Shown piece after piece: positions 16,486-24,979 of a stretch of DNA of 64,000 nt; position 1 is the first letter of the stretch, and every line of letters begins with the position of its first letter. The stretch comes from Desulfobulbus sp. (GTDB lineage Bacteria > Desulfobacterota > Desulfobulbia > Desulfobulbales > Desulfobulbaceae). The notes under the pieces are model-generated. The model saw only the letters and a program-made list of their open reading frames with translations. It was not told where the DNA came from and ran no database searches. Where the stretch lies: assembly GCA_028684915.1 (NCBI GenBank), contig JAQUEZ010000006.1:1-64000 (forward strand). Direction: 5' to 3'. The position numbers were made by a program, and so were the translations under genes.

Positions 16486-17106
16486 ATGTGTGCCCGGCAA
16501 CGAGAGACAACCGAAATACGACAGCAACAGATAACTGACGCCGCATTGCAGATAATCGGCAGCAAGGGCATCCATGGCGCAACCATCGCTGAAATTGCCG
16601 CGGAGGTCGGCATTTCAGAGGGGAATATTTACCGGCACTTCAGGAACAAGGAAGAGATTCTCAAGTCGGTGATCGAGAAAATTGGCGAAGACCTGTGCCG
16701 GATCTTGACCTCGATGCAAGACACCTCCGACCCTTTGCAAAGGATGGGCGAGATTTTCCATCGTCACCTGGCCTTGGCAGCCAATAACAAGGGTATCCCG
16801 CGCACACTATTTTCTGAAGAAGTAATGGTCATCCAGGGATCGCTCAGAGAAGAAATAATGAACCGTTTGACGGTTTACTTCAAAGGTGTCAGTGAGATAA
16901 TTAGTGAGGGCCAGAAGCGTAACTTCATTCGGCCGGAATTGAAACCGGAAGCCCTCACCAGCATGTTCATCGGAACAATAAATTTTACCGTCATTCGCTG
17001 GACGCTCAGCAACTTTCAACTCGATATGGAAGCGGAGGGACACGTTCTCTGGGAAACTTTCCTGAAATCTATCGAACCAACCCCGCTGCTTGTTCCTGAC
17101 AGGTGA
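16486..17106 (+). CDS. TetR-family transcriptional regulator
   Basis: This 206-residue protein has a TetR helix-turn-helix at about residues 12-58 (ATIAEIAAEVGISEGNIYRHF), then a helical ligand-binding region. It follows the efflux operon after 230 bases and precedes the RIC gene by 77 bases with no clear terminator between. It could therefore control either set; the palindrome upstream suggests it at least controls itself. Confidence 0.9.
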   Translation: MCARQRETTEIRQQQITDAALQIIGSKGIHGATIAEIAAEVGISEGNIYRHFRNKEEILKSVIEKIGEDLCRILTSMQDTSDPLQRMGEIFHRHLALAANNKGIPRTLFSEEVMVIQGSLREEIMNRLTVYFKGVSEIISEGQKRNFIRPELKPEALTSMFIGTINFTVIRWTLSNFQLDMEAEGHVLWETFLKSIEPTPLLVPDR

Positions 17107-17183
17107 TTCCTGCTGCGCCCAGCCAACCAAGGACAGAAAATAGCGCTGTTTTCACTCACCCGGTACAATGTCTGGAGGAGAAG

Positions 17184-17921
17184 ATGGAAGATCAACAATC
17201 GGATAAAAAGCTGAAGGATAGTGCCAACAGGACAATCGGCGAGATCGTTGCCGACGACTATCGGACCGCCAGGGTCTTCGAAGAGCATGGCATCGATTTC
17301 TGTTGTGGGGGCAAGATTGCCCTTTCGGAGATCTGCCGGGACAAGGGCATCGAGCTTGCCGTCATAGAGCAGGAGCTTGCCGCCGTAAAAGTCGCGTCCC
17401 TTGACAGAAGCCTGAACTATTCAGCCTGGGAGCTTCCTTTTCTGGTGGATTTTATCGTCAACACCCACCACGCCTATCTTCATGAAAATATGGGACAGAT
17501 TGCCGGGTACGCCCGGAAGATCGCGGACGTTCACGGATCCAACCATCCCGAAGTAATAGAGATAGCCGAAATTTTCAGCAAAATAGTCACCGATTTGTCG
17601 GATCATTTGCAGTATGAGGAAGAGGTGTTTTTCCCTGCCATTAAACGTTGTGATGCCGCTGGAAAGTCTCACGTAGTTCCGGATGCAACAGATTTGGAAT
17701 CAATCAGGGCAGGCCTCGAAAAACTCCAGCAAGAGCACGAAGAAGTGGGCGACGCAATCCACCGAATCCGCCATCTTGCCAAGGACTATGAGATTCCCGG
17801 CGATGTCTGTAATACCTTCATGCTCACGTATCAGAAACTCAAGGAATTCGAGGACGATCTGCACAAACACGTGCATCTCGAAAATAATATTCTTTTTCCG
17901 AAAGCGGCGCGGTTCTCCTGA
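17184..17921 (+). CDS. Iron-sulfur cluster repair di-iron protein (RIC/ScdA/YtfE)
   Basis: This 245-residue protein has the N-terminal ScdA domain (TIGEIVADDYRTARVFEEHGIDFCCGG) with its paired cysteines, followed by a hemerythrin-like four-helix domain with spaced ligands (NTHHAYLHE, HLQYEEEVFFPAI, QEHEEVGDAI, HKHVHLENNILFP). RIC proteins repair Fe-S clusters hurt by NO or peroxide. The frame is open back to 17103, but ATG 17184 follows GGAGGAGAAG and matches the family N-terminus. It heads a block of NO-defence genes. Confidence 0.93.
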   Translation: MEDQQSDKKLKDSANRTIGEIVADDYRTARVFEEHGIDFCCGGKIALSEICRDKGIELAVIEQELAAVKVASLDRSLNYSAWELPFLVDFIVNTHHAYLHENMGQIAGYARKIADVHGSNHPEVIEIAEIFSKIVTDLSDHLQYEEEVFFPAIKRCDAAGKSHVVPDATDLESIRAGLEKLQQEHEEVGDAIHRIRHLAKDYEIPGDVCNTFMLTYQKLKEFEDDLHKHVHLENNILFPKAARFS

Positions 17922-18048
17922 ACATGTCGTCTTCCACCGTACTAATTGCAATCGAAATTTGAACGGTTTTTCACCTTCCCGCAGCCCGGTGATCAGCGTT
18001 ATTTAGATGTAGGTTGCCGGATCAAACCAACACCAAGGAGGATTTATC

Positions 18049-19650
18049 ATGAGCATGTTTTGTAACCAGTGCGAGCAGGCAGCCAATGGAACCGGATGCA
18101 ACATTTCAGGCGTCTGCGGCAAGAAGCCCGACGTAGCAGCCCTCCAGGACCATCTGCTGCATGGCCTGAAGTCCCTGGCACTCTTTGCCGACAAGCTTGG
18201 CCGTAATGCTGAAATCGACCGTTTTACCGTTGAGGCGCTCTTTACCACCGTCACCAACGTCGATTTTGATCCTGCGGCCATCGGCACAATGATTCAGAAA
18301 TGCTACCAGTTGAAGGAAAAGGCCAAGGCCGCTTCCGGTGCCGCCATTGCCGGACCGGTGGCTGATTGGAAACCCGCTGGCGATCTCGCCGGCATGGTTG
18401 CTCAGGGAGAGCAGCACGGCATCAACACCTGGCATGTCAACGAAGATATTCGTTCCGTGATCGAGATCCTCATATTCGGGTTGAAAGGAATGGCTGCCTA
18501 TATGGATCACGCCATGATCCTGGGTAAGAGCGATGACAACGTCATGGCATTCTTCCACAAGGCGCTGGCCGCAACCACCGACGCAAACCTCGGTCTGATG
18601 GACTTTGTCGGTCTCTGTATGGAATGCGGCAAGCAGAACCTGACCACCATGGGTCTTCTGGACGCCGCTCACAACGAGACCTATGGCGCACCGGTCCCAA
18701 CCCCGGTCAACCTGGGTACCAGGGCCGGCAAAGGAATTCTGGTCTCCGGCCACGACCTCAAGATGCTGGACGAACTCCTCAAGCAGACCGAAGGCAAAGG
18801 GATCAACATCTACACCCACGGTGAGATGCTTCCCGCCCATGGCTATCCCGGCCTCAAAAAATACCCACACCTGGCCGGCAACTTCGGCGGGGCCTGGCAG
18901 GATCAGGCCAAGGAATTCCCCCATTTCCCCGGTGCCCTTATCTTTAATACCAACTGTATCCAGCGCCCGGCTGATTCCTACAAGGACCGTCTCTATACCT
19001 GTGGGCTGGTGCAATGGCCTGATGTGAAGCATATCGAGGGCTGGGATTTCACTGAAGTCATTAACAAAGCATTGGAGTGTCCTTCTCTGCCGGAAAACCC
19101 CGGGCAGGAAATTCTTGTCGGTTTCGGCCATAAAACCGTACTGGGGGTGGCCGACAAGGTCATTGCCGCGGTCAAGGCCGGCCAGCTGAAGCATTTCTTC
19201 CTGATCGGCGGCTGCGACGGCGCCAAGTCTGGCCGCAACTACTACACCGAGTTCGCCGAGAAGGTACCCGAGGATTGCGTCATCCTCACCCTGGCCTGCG
19301 GCAAGTACCGTTTCAACAAGCTTGAGTTCGGCGACATCGGCGGCATCCCACGCCTGCTGGATGTGGGACAGTGCAACGACGCCTACTCGGCGATCCAGAT
19401 TGCCGTTGCCCTGGCCGGCGCCTTCGAGTGCGGAGTCAACGACCTGCCCCTGTCCATGATCCTCTCCTGGTACGAGCAGAAGGCGGTGGTGATTCTCCTG
19501 ACCCTGCTCCACCTGGGCATCAAGAACATCAAGTTGGGACCGACACTGCCGGCCTTTATCACACCCAACGTGCTCAACTTCCTGGTGGAGAACTTCAATA
19601 TCGCACCGATTACCACGGCAGAGGAAGATTTGAAGGCGATCCTCGGCTAA
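18049..19650 (+). CDS. hcp: Hybrid-cluster protein (hydroxylamine/NO reductase)
   Basis: This 533-residue protein starts MSMFCNQCEQAANGTGC. Cysteines 5, 8, 17 and 23 (CxxC-x8-C-x5-C) hold the N-terminal 4Fe-4S cluster in the spacing used by anaerobes. Downstream cysteines in MECGK, FNTNCIQRP, LACGK and AFECG surround the hybrid Fe-S-O cluster. Hcp reduces NO (and hydroxylamine in vitro) in the cytoplasm and protects against nitrosative stress. A strong AAGGAGG precedes the ATG. It is followed by rubredoxin and flavodiiron genes, which supply or share electrons. Confidence 0.96.
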   Translation: MSMFCNQCEQAANGTGCNISGVCGKKPDVAALQDHLLHGLKSLALFADKLGRNAEIDRFTVEALFTTVTNVDFDPAAIGTMIQKCYQLKEKAKAASGAAIAGPVADWKPAGDLAGMVAQGEQHGINTWHVNEDIRSVIEILIFGLKGMAAYMDHAMILGKSDDNVMAFFHKALAATTDANLGLMDFVGLCMECGKQNLTTMGLLDAAHNETYGAPVPTPVNLGTRAGKGILVSGHDLKMLDELLKQTEGKGINIYTHGEMLPAHGYPGLKKYPHLAGNFGGAWQDQAKEFPHFPGALIFNTNCIQRPADSYKDRLYTCGLVQWPDVKHIEGWDFTEVINKALECPSLPENPGQEILVGFGHKTVLGVADKVIAAVKAGQLKHFFLIGGCDGAKSGRNYYTEFAEKVPEDCVILTLACGKYRFNKLEFGDIGGIPRLLDVGQCNDAYSAIQIAVALAGAFECGVNDLPLSMILSWYEQKAVVILLTLLHLGIKNIKLGPTLPAFITPNVLNFLVENFNIAPITTAEEDLKAILG

Positions 19651-19731
19651 CCGTGCCGGAAAAGGGCTTCCCGCCCATGTCGCGGGGATTCCTTTTCCGC
19701 CGGGGCGGAAGGATGACTGGAGGTAAATGTC

Positions 19732-19851
19732 ATGCAGAAAGCAAAACGTTGGCAATGTACTGTCTGCGGATACCTGCACGAAGAAGCGGCCCCGCCAAAC
19801 ATATGTCCGAAATGCGGGGTCGATCGCTCCAAGTTTGTACCGTACAAGTAA
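19732..19851 (+). CDS. Minimal rubredoxin-like protein
   Basis: This 39-residue protein has CTVCGYLHEEAAPPNICPKCG: two CxxCG knuckles that bind one iron in rubredoxin fashion. It is shorter than classical rubredoxins (about 52 residues) because the loop between knuckles is reduced, as in the rubredoxin-like domain of rubrerythrins. GGAGGTAAATG lies before the ATG at 19732. Placed between hcp and the flavodiiron gene, it is a likely electron donor to one or both. Confidence 0.88.
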   Translation: MQKAKRWQCTVCGYLHEEAAPPNICPKCGVDRSKFVPYK

Positions 19852-19935
19852 CAAGGAACAGTCAGTGGTGCCGCGGAAATTGCGATTGATTTGCAGCAGC
19901 GGATTTTCCCCGGCTAGAGGGGAAGGAGGATTTCG

Positions 19936-21126
19936 ATGGGCATTACCATCAAGGATCACATTACCTGGGTAGGAAAAATTGATTGGGAGCTGCGAAAGTT
20001 TCATGGCGAAGAATACTCCACCCACAGAGGCTCAACGTACAACTCATATCTTGTCCGCGATGAAAAAACGGTATTGATCGATACCGTGTGGAAACCTTTC
20101 GCCAACGAATTCATCGAGAACCTGAAAAAAGAAATAGATCTGACAAAGATTGACTTCATTATCGCAAGTCACGCCGAAAGCGACCACAGCGGAGCCTTGC
20201 CGGAGCTGATGCGCCTGATTCCCGACACCCCCATCTACTGCACCGCCAATGCGGTAAAGTCACTGAAGGGCCATTACCATCAGGACTGGAATTTCAGAAC
20301 CGTCAAGACCGGCGACCGGCTAAATATCGGCTCGAAGGAGTTCATCTTTATCGAAGCGCCGATGCTTCATTGGCCGGACAGCATGTTCTGCTATTTGACC
20401 GAAGACAATGTCCTGTTCAGTAGCGATGCCTTCGGACAGCATTATGCGACAGAACATCTGTTCAACGATCTGGTTGATCAAGCTGAACTGTTTCAGGAAT
20501 GCCTCAAGTACTACGCGAATATCCTGACCCCTTTCAGCGCTTTCGTTGACCGGAAAATCAAGGAATTCGTCAGTCTGAACGTGCCTCTTGACATGATCTG
20601 CACCAGTCATGGCGTCATCTGGCGCGACAATCCGCTGCAGATTGTTACCAAATACGTTGAATGGGCTGCGGATTACCAGGAAAACCAGGTAACCATTATC
20701 TACGACACGATGTGGGGCGGGACACGGAAAATGGCTGAGGCGCTTGCCTGTGGGATCTCTGCGGAAGACAAAGAAGTTACGATCAAGATTTATAATGCCG
20801 CTCGTTCGGACAAGAATGACATTATCTCGGAAATTTTCAAATCAAAGGCTATTGTGGTCGGTTCCCCGACGATAAATCGCGGCATTCTCTCCGCAATAGC
20901 CGGAATTCTCGAGGAAATACGGGGGCTGAGCTTCAAGAACAAGAAAGCCGCAGCATTCGGGGCCTATGGCTGGAGCGGAGAATCGGTTGCCATGATTACC
21001 GAGAGGCTACAGGCAGGAGGGTTCACGATGATCGACCACGGGTTGAAGGAGATGTGGAACCCCGATGAGCAGAGCCTGGTGAACTGCATGAACTTTGGCA
21101 AAGACTTTGCTCAGCAGCTGAAATAA
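19936..21126 (+). CDS. Flavodiiron protein, NO/O2 reductase (FprA-type)
   Basis: This 396-residue protein has an N-terminal metallo-beta-lactamase-like domain with the di-iron ligands SHAESDHSGALPEL, LHWPDSMF, SDAFGQH and CTSHGVIWR, and a C-terminal flavodoxin domain (IIYDTMWGGTRKMAE for FMN binding). Such class A proteins reduce O2 to water or NO to N2O with electrons from rubredoxin. AGGAGG precedes ATG 19936. With Hcp, rubredoxin and RIC it forms a coherent detoxification set. Confidence 0.96.
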   Translation: MGITIKDHITWVGKIDWELRKFHGEEYSTHRGSTYNSYLVRDEKTVLIDTVWKPFANEFIENLKKEIDLTKIDFIIASHAESDHSGALPELMRLIPDTPIYCTANAVKSLKGHYHQDWNFRTVKTGDRLNIGSKEFIFIEAPMLHWPDSMFCYLTEDNVLFSSDAFGQHYATEHLFNDLVDQAELFQECLKYYANILTPFSAFVDRKIKEFVSLNVPLDMICTSHGVIWRDNPLQIVTKYVEWAADYQENQVTIIYDTMWGGTRKMAEALACGISAEDKEVTIKIYNAARSDKNDIISEIFKSKAIVVGSPTINRGILSAIAGILEEIRGLSFKNKKAAAFGAYGWSGESVAMITERLQAGGFTMIDHGLKEMWNPDEQSLVNCMNFGKDFAQQLK

Positions 21127-21202
21127 ACCAATGTTGAACAACCTGGACGTAGCGCCGATAGCGTCATACATAGAACCAAATCACAGCAAAGGAGATTACG
21201 TT

Positions 21203-21871
21203 ATGACGATTCAAGACGCAGCAGCACTGGAGAAAACCAAAGCAGATTTTTCGGTTGAGAAAATGCTGGAAATCAGGGCAAAGGCACAGGAGGCGGTTAA
21301 CCGGATCGCTTCCCGGGTTCAGGTCGGCATGCTGGAGGAAGATGCCAACAAACTGGTGGTCGACACCTTAAAGGAGATGGGAGCTACAAAAGCATTTCAC
21401 AAACCATATATCCGCTTCGGCAGCAACACCACCATTACCTTTGGCGCGGATTCGGTGCCGGGAATCCGTTTAGGTGCAGATGACATCTACTTCATAGACA
21501 TCGCACCGGTTTGGGATGGCTACGAAGGTGACGCCGGCGACACCTTCGTTACCGGGAGCAATCCGGAACTGAAACGTTGCGCAGTTGACGCCAAAAAGAT
21601 CTTTGAAGCCGTTGCCGTCAAGTGGAAAAAAGACAAAGCTACCGGCGTCGAACTGTATGAATTCGCCCAAAAAATGGCGAAAGATCTGGGCTGGGAGTTG
21701 AACATGGATCTGGGCGGGCATCGCCTGGGCGACTATTCCAGTGCCGAGCACTACGAAGGACCGTTGCACGAAATTGCATTTCACCCCAAGGCAAATATCT
21801 GGATGGTTGAGATTCATATCCGGAATCCGCAGAATACCTTCGGGGCCTTTTATGAAGACTTGCTCGTCTAA
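21203..21871 (+). CDS. M24-family (Xaa-Pro peptidase-like) metalloprotein
   Basis: This 222-residue protein has the 'pita-bread' M24 fold signatures. Candidate metal ligands are in FIDIAPVWDGYEGDAGDTF (two aspartates), GGHRLGD (histidine), WMVEIHI (glutamate) and FYEDLLV (acidic end). It is shorter than typical Xaa-Pro peptidases and lacks the N-terminal domain. The frame opens at 21131, but ATG 21203 is preceded by AAAGGAG. It is 76 bases behind the flavodiiron gene and ahead of a terminator, so it is the last gene of that run. Whether it is a peptidase or a non-catalytic M24 fold is not certain. Confidence 0.8.
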   Translation: MTIQDAAALEKTKADFSVEKMLEIRAKAQEAVNRIASRVQVGMLEEDANKLVVDTLKEMGATKAFHKPYIRFGSNTTITFGADSVPGIRLGADDIYFIDIAPVWDGYEGDAGDTFVTGSNPELKRCAVDAKKIFEAVAVKWKKDKATGVELYEFAQKMAKDLGWELNMDLGGHRLGDYSSAEHYEGPLHEIAFHPKANIWMVEIHIRNPQNTFGAFYEDLLV

Positions 21872-21890
21872 AAGCCTGTAACACTGCTTG

Positions 21891-21931
21891 ATCGCCACCT
21901 CATTCGCGCTCCGCGAGTGAGGTGGCGATTT
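21891..21931 (+). terminator. Terminator after the flavodiiron/M24 run
   Basis: ATCGCCACCTCATTCGCG pairs with CGCGAGTGAGGTGGCGAT (18 bp, one wobble) around a three-base loop. The T-run is short, so it could also work in the other direction or as a stabilising hairpin. Confidence 0.7.
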
Positions 21932-21992
21932 GACTCCCTCCTGGCAGCGTGGTCAAGGAACCTCTATGTATCAGATGAAAGGAGATTATACG

Positions 21993-22325
21993 ATGAAATG
22001 CACATCGATTTTTGTCGTTGTAGTTCTGTTTTGCTGTATGTCTGTTACTTCAGTGTCTGCTGATTCGAACAAAAGCATGAACGAAATGGCCAAGCAGGCG
22101 CCAGCTCTCAGTTTGATAACCGAAACGCCGGAACAAGGTTTTCAACTCGCAATCGCCCTGTCTCGGAAGGCAGTCAAAGCTACGCAGCCCAATAAAGAAA
22201 TTCTGGTAAAACTGCGCGATGTCTATTCAAAAAATGCCGATTCCTTGATTGCAGTCTCGCAGGTTGTGGCCATTCATTTTCAGACCATTGCCGCAGCCAA
22301 CAATTATTGGCGAGACAAAAAATGA
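21993..22325 (+). CDS. Small exported protein, unknown function
   Basis: This 110-residue protein starts MKCTSIFVVVVLFCCMSVTSVSADS when read as signal peptide plus mature start (cleavage likely after SVSA). The mature part is helical, rich in Ala, Lys and Asn, and has no cysteine or metal motif. ATG 21993 follows AAGGAGATTATACG. It lies alone between two hairpins. Position next to the stress block might suggest a periplasmic role in it, but nothing in the sequence shows this. Confidence 0.7.
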   Translation: MKCTSIFVVVVLFCCMSVTSVSADSNKSMNEMAKQAPALSLITETPEQGFQLAIALSRKAVKATQPNKEILVKLRDVYSKNADSLIAVSQVVAIHFQTIAAANNYWRDKK

Positions 22326-22702
22326 TTTCCGCCAAGCTCAATTTATTGAGTCATTTTCGACTCGAATCCAGCAGTGGAATCTTGCCAGCCTCTTTCCGTG
22401 CAGCGAGGAAGATAGGCAGGTCCGGTGAAACGAGTTGAGCACTTCCCGTGGTCAAAGCACTAGATTTTATGACTGCTACCCGGGGGTCATCCGCGCTGGG
22501 GAGGCACTTTTAAGGGATTGGCTTCTGTGTTGCGGCCAAGCCCTTTTTTTGTTTCTTGTGCTCTCTGGTTTGATCTCTATCTATAATCTCGAACTCTCCT
22601 TTGTACTATGCCCTATACGGCACCCCTTTCAGTGGTAAACTTTATGCGTGCTTTTCAGGAAAGCCCAGTGAAATTTTGTGAGAAAGGCAAAGAAGAATCG
22701 TC
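22326..22702. other. Intergenic region with a terminator, possible RNA
   Basis: No protein-coding frame is convincing here. The segment 22,380-22,500 is GC-rich and can fold, and it is followed by an intrinsic terminator at 22,512-22,550. It matches none of the RNA families I tested by eye (tRNA-Sec, SRP RNA, 6S, Moco riboswitch), so a small RNA or long 5' leader is only a possibility. Confidence 0.35.
22512..22550 (+). terminator. Intrinsic terminator
   Basis: AAGGGATTGGC pairs with GCCAAGCCCTT (one bulge) and is followed by seven Ts. It lies 150 bases before the DUF488 gene. Confidence 0.8.
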
Positions 22703-23302
22703 ATGTCAGGACGGACCGAATCAGAAAAGGTTTCCACTGCAAATAAAGGTACGATCCTAACCATCGGCCACTCCACACGGCCAATGGAAGAGTTCGTTAC
22801 TCTCCTGCTTGAAAATGGGGTCAGAAGGATCGTCGATGTGCGAACAATTCCCCGTTCACGGCACAACCCGCAGTTCAATCGTGACACTTTACCGGAACCA
22901 CTCGCAGAGAATGACATCGAATACTCCCATGTGCCGGGACTTGGCGGTCTCCGTCGCACCAGGGCTGACTCGCCGAACAAAGGATGGCACAATGACTCGT
23001 TTCGCGGATTTGCTGATTACATGCAGACCGGAGAGTTTGCGGAGAACATTGAAAAGCTGATGGAGTTCGGCAGACGGGAACGAGTTGCCGTCATGTGTGC
23101 CGAGACGCTGCCGTGGCGCTGTCATCGTTCGCTGATAGCAGACGCCTTGCTGGTGCGGGGAGCACGAGTTATTCATATCATGGGCAAAGGCAAGCTGATT
23201 GTCCATGAACTGACCCCATTCGCCCGGACAGACGGCGTTACGGTTACCTATCCGTCTGAGACCAGCAAAATAAAAGAATCGTCTCGAAGTCATAAAAAAT
23301 AA
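22703..23302 (+). CDS. DUF488-family protein
   Basis: This 199-residue protein shows the DUF488 hallmarks: ILTIGHSTRPMEEFV, VDVRTIPRSRHNPQFN, YSHVPGLGGLR and CAETLPWRCHRSLIA. The last motif has the paired cysteines of the family. The biochemical role of DUF488 proteins is unsettled. It is 24 bases upstream of a glutamine-amidotransferase-like gene on the same strand and probably shares its transcript. Confidence 0.9.
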   Translation: MSGRTESEKVSTANKGTILTIGHSTRPMEEFVTLLLENGVRRIVDVRTIPRSRHNPQFNRDTLPEPLAENDIEYSHVPGLGGLRRTRADSPNKGWHNDSFRGFADYMQTGEFAENIEKLMEFGRRERVAVMCAETLPWRCHRSLIADALLVRGARVIHIMGKGKLIVHELTPFARTDGVTVTYPSETSKIKESSRSHKK

Positions 23303-23326
23303 TGTAAGCCTATGAGAGGTTTGTTA

Positions 23327-24016
23327 ATGAAGGTACACGTCTTACAGCATGTCCCCTTCGAAGGTATAGGCAGTATGACGTCATGGTTGTCAGCCCGTGA
23401 TGCAGGTGTCACTTATAGCCGATTTTACGAATCTGCTTTTTTGCCGGATCCGGAGAGTCTGGATCTCATAATCGCAATGGGCGGTCCTATGAGCGTCAAC
23501 GATGAGGCTTCCTTCCCATGGCTTGCAAAGGAAAAGCAGTTTGTGCGGGATGCAATCCAACTCGGTTTGCCGGTTATAGGCATCTGTCTCGGCGCGCAGC
23601 TCATTGCCAGCGCCCTGGGGGCGCGAGTCTACCCGAACAGCGAAATGGAAATCGGCTGGCTTGAGATTGAAGCAATTCCGGGCACAAACAATGTGTATCG
23701 ATTTCCTGAAAAAATCACCGTATTCCACTGGCACGGAGAAACCTTCGATCTGCCCGTGGGTGCTACCAGGTTGGCAAAAAGCGCAGCATGTGCTAACCAG
23801 GCGTTTCAGATAGGCGAGAGGGTAATCGGTTTGCAATTCCATTTGGAAACGACACCGGAAAGCCTTGATTCGATCATAAACAATTGCCGGGAAGAATTGA
23901 TTGAAGCGGCCTACGTCCAGACCGAGTCATCGATGCGAGCCGCATCAAGCATTGAGTACGCAAACATCAACCGCCTTATGGAAGACATCCTCTCATTTGT
24001 CATGCGGCAGGGTTAG
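23327..24016 (+). CDS. Class I glutamine amidotransferase-like protein
   Basis: This 229-residue protein has the nucleophile elbow GICLGAQLIA (Cys) and the His-Glu pair in LQFHLETTPE, so the Cys-His-Glu triad is intact. Such stand-alone domains, related to the glutaminase of GMP synthase, hydrolyse glutamine or gamma-glutamyl compounds. ATG 23327 is favoured over 23312 because GAGAGG lies eight bases before it. Substrate unknown. Confidence 0.88.
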   Translation: MKVHVLQHVPFEGIGSMTSWLSARDAGVTYSRFYESAFLPDPESLDLIIAMGGPMSVNDEASFPWLAKEKQFVRDAIQLGLPVIGICLGAQLIASALGARVYPNSEMEIGWLEIEAIPGTNNVYRFPEKITVFHWHGETFDLPVGATRLAKSAACANQAFQIGERVIGLQFHLETTPESLDSIINNCREELIEAAYVQTESSMRAASSIEYANINRLMEDILSFVMRQG

Positions 24017-24266
24017 CAGGCTATGCCTAAGCCTGGTATGCCCGAGGGCCTGCCAGGGCGGAGAGTACTATGCTGAATGCTGCGTAGCGCGATACAGTGT
24101 CAGGGGGAAATAATGAAAGAAAAAAAACAGGTCACAGGACCGCACAGGTTGCGGAGCAAAAGTCGTTTTTTCGGCTGCCTGCCGGGAAAAAATTACAAAC
24201 CTGAGTTGCATTTGAATTTAGCTGCATAGTTGTTCCAGGTTTATCAAACGGGAAGGAGAATAAGGG

Positions 24267-24968
24267 ATGACGAAGAAGGCGGCTTTCTGGATTTTCTTGC
24301 TGGGAACCCTGTCGTCAGCGGCGCTTTTCCTGGGGCTTACCTGGGACATGCACCGACAGGTGGACGTCTTGTCTCGGGCGGACAAATTGTCGGACACGGT
24401 GGTTGCAGGGAAAAAATCATTTGAAAAACATAATTGCAACGATTGCCACACGATTCTCGGTTTCGGCGGATACTATGCGCCGGACCTGACGAGGGTTGTG
24501 CAGAGGGTAGGCGAAGACGGGGTCCGCTACCGGATTAAGCACCCCGAGCTGGCCTTTGCCGCTTCGGTTCGCAAGATGCCGCAGCAGAATATTTCCGCTG
24601 CCGAAACGGAAAGTCTTCTCTCCTTTTTCAAATGGGTAGGGGAAATCGATAACGGTGATTGGCCGCCACAGGACAGCAAAAAGCGCCTGACTCGCGGAGA
24701 AAAGCGGCTGGTTGCCATGGCGGGAGTTTCGCCCGGGGCGGCAGTCTTCAAGTCTAAAGGGTGCATGAACTGCCATGCATTGGGCGGCAGCGGCGGTTCC
24801 TTCGGCCCGGCGCTCGACACGGTCGGCCGCACGCTCACCGCCGAACAGATCGGGCATTATATCAAAGACCCGAAAAGTGTGAACCCCCAAGCATTGATGC
24901 CGCCGCAAATTGACCTCACGGACCGTGAACTGGAAGAGGTCGCCAAATTCCTCGGAAATCAGAAATAA
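24267..24968 (+). CDS. norC: Dihaem NorC-type cytochrome c subunit of nitric oxide reductase
   Basis: This 233-residue protein has an N-terminal membrane anchor (residues 6-24) and two haem c sites, CNDCH (57-61) and CMNCH (166-170). The first half (CHTILGFGGYYAPDLTRV) is typical NorC, the electron-entry subunit of cytochrome c NO reductase. The second half is an added monohaem cytochrome c domain; most NorC proteins have one haem and are about 150 residues. AAGGAG precedes ATG 24267, and norB starts 11 bases after its stop. Confidence 0.9.
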   Translation: MTKKAAFWIFLLGTLSSAALFLGLTWDMHRQVDVLSRADKLSDTVVAGKKSFEKHNCNDCHTILGFGGYYAPDLTRVVQRVGEDGVRYRIKHPELAFAASVRKMPQQNISAAETESLLSFFKWVGEIDNGDWPPQDSKKRLTRGEKRLVAMAGVSPGAAVFKSKGCMNCHALGGSGGSFGPALDTVGRTLTAEQIGHYIKDPKSVNPQALMPPQIDLTDRELEEVAKFLGNQK

Positions 24969-24979
24969 GGAGGCAGCAG

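Noticed and set aside
18106..20025. A 639-codon minus-strand frame opposite hcp and the flavodiiron start
   Set aside because: The plus strand encodes Hcp and rubredoxin with all their motifs; the reverse frame is a by-product of codon bias.
22380..22500. Possible tRNA-Sec, SRP RNA or Moco riboswitch
   Set aside because: Some phrases recall these RNAs (CAGGTCCGG, TCCGGTGA), but the anticodon arm, conserved loop bases and overall fold do not fit any of them.
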